Part shown: positions 55,323-63,951 of the stretch, piece after piece
How positions within the stretch are numbered: position 1 is the first letter of the stretch
Layout of the letters: every line of letters begins with the position of its first letter
Assembly (NCBI GenBank): GCA_963775085.1
Contig: CAVZHO010000011.1
Location: forward strand, 308,966-372,965
Origin: JAAFIP01 sp963775085
Lineage (GTDB): Bacteria > Pseudomonadota > Gammaproteobacteria > Burkholderiales > Burkholderiaceae_C
Reading direction: 5' to 3'
DNA: 64,000 nt
Notes under the pieces: model-generated
Told to the model about the DNA's origin: nothing
The model's database searches: none
What the model saw: the letters and a program-made list of their open reading frames with translations, nothing else
Translations under genes and position numbers: made by a program

Positions 55323-57275
55323 ATGCAATTTCACTACAACGGTTTTCGTACTGGCGACCCTGGTTTGTTGGACGCAGCGGTGCAAAACACCCAAGCTAGC
55401 GCAAGCAACACCCTGCCTGCAGAGGCTGATGTGTTGATCGTTGGCTGCGGCCCAGCGGGCCTGACGCTGGCCACGCAGTTGGCGGCATTCCCTGAGATTC
55501 GCACCGTGATCGTGGACCAAAAGCCGGGCCCCTTGCAGCTGGGCCAGGCCGATGGCGTGGCCTGCCGCACGATGGAAATGTTCGAGGCCTTTGGTTTTGC
55601 CGAGCGGGTGCTGAAAGAATCGTACTGGGTGAACGAAACCACGTTTTGGAAGCCTGACGACGGCGGCGCTGACCGCCAGTGCATTGTGCGCAGCGGCCGC
55701 GTGCAAGACGTAGAAGACGGCCTGTCGCACATGCCGCATGTGATTTTGAACCAAGCCCGCGTGCACGACTTTTACCTGGAGACCATGCAACGCTCGGCCA
55801 CCCGCCTGGTGCCGCACTATGGCCGCCGGCTCATGGGGCTGGAGCGTGCAGCGGACGACGCGCAAGACTACCCCGTCACCGCCCGCTTTGAGCGGCAAGA
55901 CGCTGCCTTCACCGGGCAGGTAGAAACCATCCGCGCCCGTTATGTGGTGGGCTGCGATGGTGCGCGCAGCGGCGTGCGTAGCTCGATAGGCCTGTCGCTC
56001 AAGGGCGACTCGGCCAACCACGCCTGGGGCGTGATGGATGTGCTGGTGGTGAGCGACTTCCCCGACATCCGTTTCAAATCACTGATCCAGTCGGCCAGCG
56101 AAGGCAGCATCCTGATCATCCCGCGCGAGGGCGGCTACCTGGTGCGCTTGTATGTGGAGCTGGACAAGCTCAACCCGAACGAGCGCGTCTCCAGCCGCAA
56201 CATCAGCCTGGAGCAGTTGATCGCCGCCGCCCAGCGCATCTTGCACCCCTACACGCTGGATGTGAAAGAAGTGGCCTGGTGGTCGGTGTACGAAATTGGC
56301 CAGCGCATGTGCGACAGGTTTGATGATTTAAAACCCGAAGAGATGGCGATGCGCCTGCCGCGCATCTTCATCGCTGGGGACGCCTGCCACACGCACAGCC
56401 CCAAAGCGGGCCAGGGCATGAACGTGTCGATGCAAGATGCCTTCAATCTCGGCTGGAAGCTGGCCGCCGTGCTGCGCGGGCGCAGCCCAGCCAGCCTGCT
56501 GCACACCTACTCTGCCGAGCGGCATGCGGTAGCCAAAGAGCTGATCGACTTTGACCGCGAATGGGCCCAAATGCTCAGCGCCCCGCACAAGAAACCGGGC
56601 GAACCAGCGGGCACGGGTAGCAGCGGGGGCATTGATGCCTCTGAAGTGCAACGCTATTTTGTGCAGCATGGCCGCTATACGGCGGGCACCGCCACGCGCT
56701 ACACCCCTGCGCTGCTCACCGGGCCCTCCACGCACCAGCATTTGGCAGCCGGTTTGCTTATCGGTACACGCTTTCATTCCGCGCCCGTCATCCGTGTGGG
56801 CGACGGCAAGCTGATGCAACTGGGCGAGACTTTAGTGGCCGATGCCCGCTGGCGCTTGATGGCATTTGCGGGGCAGGGTGACGATGCCGGGCCTGGGTCG
56901 CCCATTGGCAAGCTGTGCAGCGACCTCAGCCAGTCAGCGCAGTCCCCACTCAAACGCTACACCCCCGAAGGGGCAGACGTAGATGCCGTCTTTGACGTGC
57001 GCGCTGTATTCCAGCAAAGCCACCACTCGCTTGCCGTCACCGCCATGCCCGAGCTGCTGTTCCCGCCCAAAGGCAAGTATGGCCTGCGCGATTATGAAAA
57101 AGCCTTCTGCGCGCTGGAGGATGCGGGCCAAAATATCTACACCTTGCGCGGCATTGACCGCCAGCAGGGCTGCCTGGTGATAGTGCGGCCTGACCAGTAC
57201 ATCGCGCACATCCTGCCGCTGGATGCTACCGATGCCCTCGCTGCGTTCTTCGGCGGCTTTATGCTGAACCCATGA
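55323..57275 (+). CDS. mobA: 3-hydroxybenzoate 4-monooxygenase (FAD-dependent)
   Basis: This 650-residue flavin monooxygenase converts 3-hydroxybenzoate to protocatechuate. FAD-binding motifs are DVLIVGCGPAGLTLA (~35-49), the mid-protein YVVGCDGARSGVR and the GDACHTHSPKAGQGMN segment (~355-370). The C-terminal thioredoxin-like domain of the phenol hydroxylase group follows (~500-650). The N-terminus MQFHYNGFRTGDP and many segments match my recollection of Comamonas testosteroni MobA, so the assignment is fairly specific, though related phenol 2-monooxygenases remain possible. It is divergent from the LysR regulator. Confidence 0.88.
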   Translation: MQFHYNGFRTGDPGLLDAAVQNTQASASNTLPAEADVLIVGCGPAGLTLATQLAAFPEIRTVIVDQKPGPLQLGQADGVACRTMEMFEAFGFAERVLKESYWVNETTFWKPDDGGADRQCIVRSGRVQDVEDGLSHMPHVILNQARVHDFYLETMQRSATRLVPHYGRRLMGLERAADDAQDYPVTARFERQDAAFTGQVETIRARYVVGCDGARSGVRSSIGLSLKGDSANHAWGVMDVLVVSDFPDIRFKSLIQSASEGSILIIPREGGYLVRLYVELDKLNPNERVSSRNISLEQLIAAAQRILHPYTLDVKEVAWWSVYEIGQRMCDRFDDLKPEEMAMRLPRIFIAGDACHTHSPKAGQGMNVSMQDAFNLGWKLAAVLRGRSPASLLHTYSAERHAVAKELIDFDREWAQMLSAPHKKPGEPAGTGSSGGIDASEVQRYFVQHGRYTAGTATRYTPALLTGPSTHQHLAAGLLIGTRFHSAPVIRVGDGKLMQLGETLVADARWRLMAFAGQGDDAGPGSPIGKLCSDLSQSAQSPLKRYTPEGADVDAVFDVRAVFQQSHHSLAVTAMPELLFPPKGKYGLRDYEKAFCALEDAGQNIYTLRGIDRQQGCLVIVRPDQYIAHILPLDATDALAAFFGGFMLNP

Positions 57276-57380
57276 ATGGCAGATAGGCCGATAGGCAGAG
57301 TTTTCTTGCGAAGGACGAACTCACGCCACAAGAATCCTTAAAGTCAGGAAGCACCAGACAACAGTGGGACAATAGCCCCT

Positions 57381-58676
57381 ATGCATCCTGAACAATTGAT
57401 CGATGCCTGCGCATATCTCGTAGGCCAAGTACTGAAATTTGAGCACCCCGCTGACTCGGTGGTGTCGAAGTTTTTTAAAGAGAACCGCAATCTTGGGCCG
57501 CGTGAGCGCGCTACCCTGGCGGAAACCGCCTACAACGTGCTGCGCAAAAAGCTGCTGTACGAGGCGTTCGCGCTGAGCGCGCCCAAGGGCAGTGGCTCGC
57601 GTGAGCGCAAGCTAGCCATTTTGGGCTTTTACGGGCCGCGCGATTTTATCAAGTCCACCCTCAACCCCAATGAGGTGGCTTGGCTGGATAGCTGCGATGC
57701 TGTCAACCCCGCCGCTGCCAATTCTGGCATGCTGGAGCTGCATCGCCACAATCTGCCGGAGTGGCTGGCGGCCTCGCTCAAATCCCAACTGGGCAACGAT
57801 TTTTGGCCCTTGGTGGACAGTTTGAACACCGCTGCGCCACTGGATTTGCGTGTCAACACCTTCAAGCTCAAGCGTGAAGAAGCACAAAAAGAGTTGGCCA
57901 AGGCCGGGTTTAAATCTGAGCCTACGCCGTTCTCTCCGTGGGGTCTGCGCATGCAGGGCCGCCCGCCGATCAATAAAACCCTGACATTTGAAAAAGGCAA
58001 GATCGAGGTGCAAGACGAAGGCTCGCAGCTCTTGGCGCTCTTGGTCGATGCCAAACGCAGCGAGATGGTGGTGGACTTTTGCGCAGGCGCGGGCGGCAAG
58101 ACGCTGGCGCTGGGCGCGATGATGCGCAGCACCGGGCGTTTGTATGCTTTTGACACCTCCACGCACCGCTTGGACGCGTTTAAGCCGCGCATGGCCCGTA
58201 GTGGTTTGTCTAACGTCCACACCGCGGCCATTGCGCATGAGCGTGACGAGCGCGTGAAGCGCCTGGCGGGCAAGATAGACCGCGTGTTGGTGGATGCACC
58301 TTGCAGCGGCCTGGGCACCCTGCGCCGCAACCCGGATTTGAAGTGGCGGCAAAAACCCAGCGATATTGCTGAACTCAACGTCAAACAAACCGCTATTTTG
58401 CAAAGTGCAGCGCGCTTGCTCAAATCCGGCGGGCGCTTGGTGTATGCCACCTGTAGCCTGTTGCCCGAAGAAAATGAGGCGATTGCACAAGCCTTCAGCG
58501 ACGCAAATAACGATTTCACGCCTCTTGAAGTGGGCGACTTGTTGACTCAAATGAAGGTGGAAGGTGCAGCGGCTTTGTGCAGCGGCACAGCAGATGCACC
58601 AGCGCGCTACCTGCGCCTGTGGCCACATAAGCATGGCACGGATGGGTTTTTTGCGGCGGTGTGGCAACGTAACTGA
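57381..58676 (+). CDS. RsmB-family (NOL1/NSUN) RNA cytosine-5 methyltransferase
   Basis: This 431-residue SAM-dependent RNA methyltransferase has an N-terminal RNA-binding domain related to NusB/RsmB (~1-130) and a catalytic Rossmann domain with VVDFCAGAGGKTLALG (~229-244) and DAPCSGLGTLRRNPD (catalytic Cys ~306). YATCSLLPEEN (second Cys ~357) is also present. It modifies rRNA (RsmB-like, m5C967) or tRNA; the exact site is unproven. The protein is intact and typical in length. A short hairpin and the desaturase leader follow. Confidence 0.92.
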   Translation: MHPEQLIDACAYLVGQVLKFEHPADSVVSKFFKENRNLGPRERATLAETAYNVLRKKLLYEAFALSAPKGSGSRERKLAILGFYGPRDFIKSTLNPNEVAWLDSCDAVNPAAANSGMLELHRHNLPEWLAASLKSQLGNDFWPLVDSLNTAAPLDLRVNTFKLKREEAQKELAKAGFKSEPTPFSPWGLRMQGRPPINKTLTFEKGKIEVQDEGSQLLALLVDAKRSEMVVDFCAGAGGKTLALGAMMRSTGRLYAFDTSTHRLDAFKPRMARSGLSNVHTAAIAHERDERVKRLAGKIDRVLVDAPCSGLGTLRRNPDLKWRQKPSDIAELNVKQTAILQSAARLLKSGGRLVYATCSLLPEENEAIAQAFSDANNDFTPLEVGDLLTQMKVEGAAALCSGTADAPARYLRLWPHKHGTDGFFAAVWQRN

Positions 58677-58719
58677 ATGTATTTTTTGCCCTGTGTTTGC
58701 GATAAACGGTAGCCTTAAA

Positions 58720-58781
58720 GCCCCATTTAATTGGGGCAATAGATTAAAATAGTAAGTTAAGCCTGTTACAAGTACAGGCTT
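58720..58781 (+). promoter_or_regulatory. Two hairpins in the gap before the desaturase gene
   Basis: GCCCCA TTTAAT TGGGGC (58720-58737) is a compact stem after rsmB, possibly its terminator. AAGCCTGT TACAAGT ACAGGCTT (58759-58781) forms an 8-bp stem in the probable 5' leader of the desaturase. Between them TAAAAT (58744-58749) could be a -10 element. Confidence 0.45.
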
Positions 58782-58815
58782 CCGTTGTGGACATCACCTT
58801 TTTTAAAGGAAATTC

Positions 58816-60030
58816 ATGTTTGTTTTTGATTCTCCCGTGTTCGACGCGATTGTTCAGTGGCTCGCTCACGGCATGTGGAGTTTGGCGTGGTGGCAGATCG
58901 TGCTGTTTACACTGGGGTTGACGCACATCACCATGGCCGCAGTGACGATTTATCTGCACCGCCACCAGGCCCACCGGGCGCTGGATTTGCACGCCATTCC
59001 CTCGCACTTCTTTCGCTTTTGGCTGTGGCTGACCACCGGGCAAGTCACCAAGGAATGGGCCGCCATCCACCGCAAGCACCACGCCAAATGCGAGCAGGCC
59101 GATGACCCGCACAGCCCGCAAATTTACGGCATCAAAAAGGTGTTGTTTCAGGGTGCCGAGCTGTACCGCACCGAATCGAAAAACATGGAAACCATGGCCA
59201 AGTATGGCCACGGTACGCCCACCGATTGGCTGGAGCGCAACCTGTACACGCGCTTTAGCTGGCAGGGTGTTGGCCTGATGATGGTTATTGATCTGGCGCT
59301 GTTTGGTTTTGCCGGACTGGCCGTGTGGGCCGTGCAAATGGCCTGGACCCCCATCATGGCCGCTGGCGTGATCAACGGCCTGGCGCATTACACCGGCTAC
59401 CGCAACTTTGAAGCCACCGATGCCAGCACCAACATCTCTCCCTGGGGTATTTTGATTGCAGGTGAAGAGCTGCACAATAACCACCACACCTACCCTACCT
59501 CGGCCAAACTGTCGGTTAAGCCCTACGAGTTTGACATCGGCTGGATGTATATCCGTACGCTGGAAATCATGGGGATGGCCACTGTGAAAAAAGTGCCGCC
59601 CAAGATGCTGCTAGGCGCGGCAACTCCTGTAGCAGACGAAAAAACCCTGGAGACCCTGATTGCCCACCGCTACGAAGTGATGGCAGGCTATGCCCGCGAA
59701 ATGCGCGCCGCCTGTGCACGCGAGATCGAGGTGCTCAAGGCCAAGCAGGCTGACCTGTCGGTGCTGGAGACCGCCAAGCGCTGGTTGCACCGTGACCATG
59801 ACAAAGTTCCTGCCACCGCGCAAGCACATTTGGCCCAGGCCCGCGCTGCGCACCCGGTGCTGGACAAAATGGCCACCATGCGTGACGAACTGCGCCAGAT
59901 GTGGAGCAGCACCACCCTGAGCCGTGAGCAACTGGCCACCAACCTGCAAGCCTGGTGCAAACGTGCCGAAGACAGCGGTATTGCCGCGCTGCAAGAGTTC
60001 TCGTTCAAGCTGCGCTCGGCGCGCGCTTAA
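58816..60030 (+). CDS. Membrane fatty acid (acyl-CoA) desaturase
   Basis: This 404-residue di-iron desaturase has the three histidine boxes HRHQAH (His48-53), HRKHH (His85-89) and HNNHH (~219-223), with about four membrane helices. It introduces a double bond, most likely delta-9, into fatty acyl chains. The C-terminal ~130 residues form a helical extension (VLKAKQADLSVLETAKRWLHRD) not needed for catalysis, seen in some Burkholderiales homologues. It ends just before a strong shared terminator. Confidence 0.92.
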   Translation: MFVFDSPVFDAIVQWLAHGMWSLAWWQIVLFTLGLTHITMAAVTIYLHRHQAHRALDLHAIPSHFFRFWLWLTTGQVTKEWAAIHRKHHAKCEQADDPHSPQIYGIKKVLFQGAELYRTESKNMETMAKYGHGTPTDWLERNLYTRFSWQGVGLMMVIDLALFGFAGLAVWAVQMAWTPIMAAGVINGLAHYTGYRNFEATDASTNISPWGILIAGEELHNNHHTYPTSAKLSVKPYEFDIGWMYIRTLEIMGMATVKKVPPKMLLGAATPVADEKTLETLIAHRYEVMAGYAREMRAACAREIEVLKAKQADLSVLETAKRWLHRDHDKVPATAQAHLAQARAAHPVLDKMATMRDELRQMWSSTTLSREQLATNLQAWCKRAEDSGIAALQEFSFKLRSARA

Positions 60031-60047
60031 AGCGTTTCGCTCCCATC

Positions 60048-60076
60048 AAAAAAAGCCGCTTCATGCGGCTTTTTTT
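60048..60076. terminator. Bidirectional terminator between desaturase and ChaC-like genes
   Basis: AAAAAAAGCCGC, TTCAT loop, GCGGCTTTTTTT gives a strong stem with A and T tracts at both ends. It serves the convergent genes and overlaps the stop region of the minus-strand gene by two bases. Confidence 0.92.
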
Positions 60077-60701
60077 ATGGGCGGATTTGCTGGGATTTCC
60101 CCAAGCGATTGCGCAGCAGTTTCTCTAACGCCCGGTCATGGATGCCCTCGCGCAACAGACCCTCATAGGTTTGCTGCGCATAGTCCAGCGTAGTGCCATA
60201 GCGGCCGCATGACTCTTTGAAGATCCGTGCATACTGCGCATCCGTCAGCACACCACAATAGTTGGGGCTGCTGCGCGGCAGCGTAAAGGACAATGCGCTG
60301 ACATCGCCTTGAGCGGTTTTGCAGTTCAGCCAGCGCGGGTCATATACGCCTGTGGGCATCTCGCGCTCCCAGAGCGTTTGCAAGGTGGCCTCCACCTGCG
60401 CAGCGGCCACGTGGAACACCATGCCCTGGCAACTGCCACCCGTCAGCAGCGCAAACACCAGGCCTGGGCACTCGGGCGTGCCCCGGTTGACGCGGCTCCA
60501 CATGTGCAGCGCCCGGTGCCAGCCTTGCACACGGGCGGCGCAGCGCTGGGTGAATTCGAAATCAGGCCGCCAGATCAGCGATGCGTAGCCAAATACCCAC
60601 AAACCACGCTCAGGCGTGCCTGTACGCCACGTTTTTAGCGTGTGTTCCAGCAACTCTGTGGGATCTCTGACGATTAAGTGCGAATGGGACATGCGGGGCA
60701 A
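60075..60701 (-). CDS. ChaC-like gamma-glutamylcyclotransferase
   Basis: This 208-residue protein has the ChaC/GGCT landmark VFGYASLIWRPDFEF (~37-51), a YD-like region (YDPRWLNC), the Gly-rich loop and a C-terminal YEGLLREGIHDRALEKL. Such enzymes degrade glutathione to 5-oxoproline and Cys-Gly in the cytoplasm. The start at 60701 or the Met at residue 4 (60692) are both possible. It is convergent with the desaturase and divergent from the OmpA-domain gene, with 36 bp between starts. Confidence 0.88.
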   Translation of the reverse strand: MPRMSHSHLIVRDPTELLEHTLKTWRTGTPERGLWVFGYASLIWRPDFEFTQRCAARVQGWHRALHMWSRVNRGTPECPGLVFALLTGGSCQGMVFHVAAAQVEATLQTLWEREMPTGVYDPRWLNCKTAQGDVSALSFTLPRSSPNYCGVLTDAQYARIFKESCGRYGTTLDYAQQTYEGLLREGIHDRALEKLLRNRLGKSQQIRP

Positions 60702-60737
60702 TTTACAATCAAGCTTAATACTTTAATGGAGTTTTTC

Positions 60738-61292
60738 ATGAATTCGCAGGATGACGACAGCACCGGCCTGGTAATGGGCGTGATTTTTGGCGTAATTGCT
60801 CTGGTAATTAGTCTGGTAATCGGCCTGACAATTTACCAAAAGAACAGGACCGCTAAGGCGGCCCTAAGCGCTTCGAGTGTTGCGGCAGTTGCATCGGTTG
60901 CAGTTGCCGGTGGTGCACAAGCTGGGGGAACCTCGGCCGCAGAAGCGGCTGCCTTGGCCGCTGCGGGCAAGGCCAGTGTGACGGTAGACAATGGCGTGGT
61001 GAAGTTTTTCTTTGCCTCGGGCAAGTTTGACCTGGCCGCGGGCGGCACCCAGGCGCTCAGCGACATCATCGTAGGCGTGCAGGCTGGCAAAAAGGCCGTT
61101 ATCAGCGGCTATGTGGACAGCACGGGCAACCCTGAGCAAAACAAGGAAATTGCCAAGCAGCGTGCCTTTGCCGTGCGCGACTTGCTCAAGGCCTCGGGTT
61201 TGACCGACGCGCAGATCGAGCTGAAAAAGCCAGAAGACATCCAAGCCGGCGCGGGCGCACAGGCGCGGCGCGTAGAAGTGGTGTTGCAATAA
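60738..61292 (+). CDS. OmpA-domain inner-membrane-anchored protein
   Basis: This 184-residue protein has one transmembrane segment (~12-32, VMGVIFGVIALVISLVIGLTI), an Ala/Gly-rich linker (~40-85) and an OmpA-type peptidoglycan-binding domain (~95-184; VKFFFASGKFDLAAGGTQAL, SGYVDSTGNPEQNKEIAKQRAFAVRDLL). It probably tethers the membrane to the cell wall. The ATG at 60738 is chosen for the GGAG at about -8 and the conserved start MNSQDD. A Rho-independent terminator follows. Confidence 0.88.
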   Translation: MNSQDDDSTGLVMGVIFGVIALVISLVIGLTIYQKNRTAKAALSASSVAAVASVAVAGGAQAGGTSAAEAAALAAAGKASVTVDNGVVKFFFASGKFDLAAGGTQALSDIIVGVQAGKKAVISGYVDSTGNPEQNKEIAKQRAFAVRDLLKASGLTDAQIELKKPEDIQAGAGAQARRVEVVLQ

Positions 61293-61312
61293 ACGCCAGC
61301 GCTTAATGCCCA

Positions 61313-61347
61313 CCCCGCCGCAAGCGCACAGCCCGGCGGGTTTTTTT
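61313..61347 (+). terminator. Rho-independent terminator after the OmpA-domain gene
   Basis: CCCGCCG and CGGCGGG pair across a 13-base loop, followed by TTTTTTT. It is the end of the plus-strand OmpA-domain transcript. Confidence 0.85.
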
Positions 61348-61427
61348 ATGGCATGCCATAGCTTGGTTCGTACCCTGTTGGTAACCCAATAGCTGGACGC
61401 AAGGGTGTTCTCGCCGTATGATGGTTG

Positions 61428-61442
61428 TGTAATTTAATTACA
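61428..61442 (+). promoter_or_regulatory. HexR-like operator upstream of edd
   Basis: TGTAATTTAATTACA is a perfect 15-bp palindrome that closely fits the known HexR operator consensus (TGTAATTAAATTACA type). HexR is the KDPG-responsive repressor of edd/eda and glycolytic genes in proteobacteria. It lies about 35 bp before the edd ATG. Confidence 0.65.
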
Positions 61443-61475
61443 TCCATTCAATGCAGCAAAACGGTTTTCCAATCC

Positions 61476-63315
61476 ATGAGTATTCACCCTGTAGTGGCAC
61501 AAGTCACTAAGCGTATCACCCAGCGTAGCACCACCACCCGCGCTGCCTATTTGCAGCAGCTCGATGCCGCCGGCCGCCGTGACCGGGGCGCAGACCGCAT
61601 GGGTTGTGCCAACGTAGCGCATGCTTTTGCCGCCATGCCGGGCAGTGATAAATTCAAAGTGTTTGCTGAAAAAGCAGTGAACATCGGCATCGTCAACGCC
61701 TACAACGATATGCTGTCAGCCCACGCGCCCTTGCAGCATTACCCGGCGCTCATCAAAGACGAGGCGCGCAAGCACGGCGCAACGGCGCAGGTGGCAGGCG
61801 GCGTGCCCGCCATGTGCGACGGTGTGACGCAGGGCACGCCTGCGATGGAGCTGAGCCTGTTCAGCCGCGACACCATCGCCATGGCCACCGCTGTCAGCCT
61901 GTCGCACGACATGTTTGACTGTGCGCTGCTGCTGGGCGTGTGCGACAAGATCGTGCCGGGCCTGCTGATTGGTGCGCTGCATTTTGGCCATCTGCCCACG
62001 GTGTTCGTACCCGCTGGCCCGATGACCAGTGGCCTGAGCAATAACGACAAAATCCGAAGTGCGTGAAAAAGCAGCCCAAGGCCTGGTAGGCCGCGCCGAG
62101 CTGCTGGAGGCCGAGTCCAAGGCCTACCACGGCCAGGGTACCTGCACCTTCTACGGCACCGCCAACAGCAACCAGATGCTGCTGGAGGCCATGGGCCTGC
62201 ATGTGCCCGGCACGGCCTTTATCAACCCCGACGAAGCCACAGGTTTGCATGTGCGCGGGTTGTTAACTCGCGAGGCGGTAAAGACGGTGCTGGCGGCTAC
62301 TAAAAACAAAGCTGCTATTGGAAAGATAGTGGACGAACGTTGCATCGTTAACGCTATGGTGGCATTAATGGCCACGGGCGGCAGCACCAACCACCTGATC
62401 CACTGGGTCGCCGTGGCGCGCTCTGCGGGCATTGTGATTGACTGGGACGATTTCTCGGCGCTGTCTGACGTAGTGCCGCTCTTGTCGCGCGTCTACCCCA
62501 ATGGCAGCGCGGATGTGAACCAGTTTCAGGATGCTGGCGGGCCGGGCTATGTGATCCGTGAGCTGCTGGATGCGGGCTTCATGCATGCCGATGTATTGAC
62601 GGTGGGCACCAACATTCGCAGCTATACCCAAAAGCCCGCAGCCACTGCACAGGGCTTGCAATGGAGCGACATTGGCGCAACGAAAGACGACAGCGTCGTG
62701 CGCCCCGTCAGCAGCCCGTTCAGCGCCACGGGTGGCCTGAAATTGCTGCAAGGCAACCTGGGCCGCAGCGTGATCAAAGTGTCAGCCGTGCCAGAAGATC
62801 GGCACACCATCGAAGCCCCTGCGGTGATCTTTGACAGCCAGGAAGCGATGCTCGCGGCCTTCAATAACGGCGATTTAGAACGTCACTGCCAAATCCACGG
62901 TGGCGTGGTGGTCGTAGTGCGCTGGCAGGGCCCGCAAGCCAATGGCATGCCCGAACTGCACAAGCTCACGCCTCCTCTGGCCGTGCTGCAAGGCAAGGGC
63001 TACAAAGTGGCACTGGTGACCGATGGCCGCATGAGTGGTGCATCCGGTAAAGTCCCCGCCGCCATCCACGTCAGCCCCGAGGCACTGGCTGGTGGCCCGC
63101 TGGCCAAGCTGTGTAGTGGAGACCTGGTGCGTCTGGACGCGCCCACTGGAAACCTGCAAGCGCTGGTGAGCGATGCAGAGTGGGCCGCACGCCCCGTGGC
63201 CACCATGACCGCAGCGCAAACCCAATCCAACGGCCAAGGCATGGGCCGCGAACTGTTCGCCTCCATGCGCCGCAACGCACTCACCGCCGAAGAAGGAGCC
63301 TGCACATGGCTGTAA
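61476..63315 (+). pseudogene. edd: 6-phosphogluconate dehydratase Edd with a one-base frameshift
   Basis: Edd makes 2-keto-3-deoxy-6-phosphogluconate in the Entner-Doudoroff pathway. The first part (MSIHPVVAQVTKRI to TSGLSNNDK, ~190 residues) reads in one frame and stops at TGA 62064-62066. The second (EVREKAAQGLVGRAELLE onward, to 63315) reads in the next frame. One extra A in the AAAA run at 62049-62052 joins them exactly (aaa-a-tcc-gaa-gtg). Corrected, the protein has about 612 residues, a normal Edd length, with CDKI, SLSHDMFD, GTCTFYGTANSNQ and DGRMSGASGK intact. It may be a sequencing error or a real frameshift. eda overlaps the end. Confidence 0.9.
62291..62327 (+). repeat. Partial family A arm inside edd
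   Basis: It contains TGGCGGCTACTAAAAACAAA then GCTGCTATTGGAAAG, resembling the AGCTACTAAAAATAAAGCTGC form of the repeat. It is translated as AATKNKAAIGK within Edd. Confidence 0.45.
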
Positions 63316-63944
63316 ACCCATTCACCGCACTGCGAGTCATGCAGGATGCCCCGGTTATCCCCGTCATCGTCTTGAGCGACATCGCCCACGCCGTACCCCT
63401 GGCCCGCGCTTTGGTCGCTGGTGGCATTCGGATGCTGGAAGTTACTTTACGCACCCCTGTGGCCCTACAGTGCATCGAACGCATCGCCAAAGAAGTACCC
63501 GAAGCGGTAGTAGGCGCAGGCACGGTGCGCAGCGTGCAAGATGCGCAAGCCGCAGCCCGTGCAGGCGCGCGCTTTGCCGTCAGCCCCGGCTTCACCACTA
63601 CGGTAGGCCAAGCCTGCCATGATGCGGGCCTGCCTCTGCTGCCCGGCGTAGCCACCGGCAGCGAGATCATGCAAGCCTGCGAGGCAGGCTACCAGCAGCT
63701 CAAGTTCTTCCCCGCCATGCAAGCGGGCGGCCCAGCCATGCTCAAAGCCTGGAGCGGGCCGTTTTTTGATGTGCAGTTTTGCCCCACTGGAGGTGTGAGC
63801 GAGCAGAACGCCAAGGAGTTCTTAGCCCTGCCCAACGTCGTCTGCGTTGGCGGCTCGTGGCTCACACCAGCAGATGCAATAGCCTCTGACAACTGGGCAC
63901 GGATTACGGCGCTGGCGAAGGCTGCCACGCTTTTGAAAGCTTAA
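63306..63944 (+). CDS. eda: 2-keto-3-deoxy-6-phosphogluconate aldolase Eda
   Basis: Eda splits KDPG into pyruvate and glyceraldehyde 3-phosphate. Its 212 residues are typical. Class I aldolase features are present: the EVTLRTPVA segment with the catalytic Glu, AGTVRSVQDAQAA, and the Schiff-base Lys in QLKFFPA. The ATG at 63306 overlaps the edd stop by 10 bp, so translation is coupled. Only the second reading frame of edd ends here, so a frameshifted edd would still leave eda translatable. Confidence 0.96.
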   Translation: MAVNPFTALRVMQDAPVIPVIVLSDIAHAVPLARALVAGGIRMLEVTLRTPVALQCIERIAKEVPEAVVGAGTVRSVQDAQAAARAGARFAVSPGFTTTVGQACHDAGLPLLPGVATGSEIMQACEAGYQQLKFFPAMQAGGPAMLKAWSGPFFDVQFCPTGGVSEQNAKEFLALPNVVCVGGSWLTPADAIASDNWARITALAKAATLLKA

Positions 63945-63951
63945 TTTTTCT

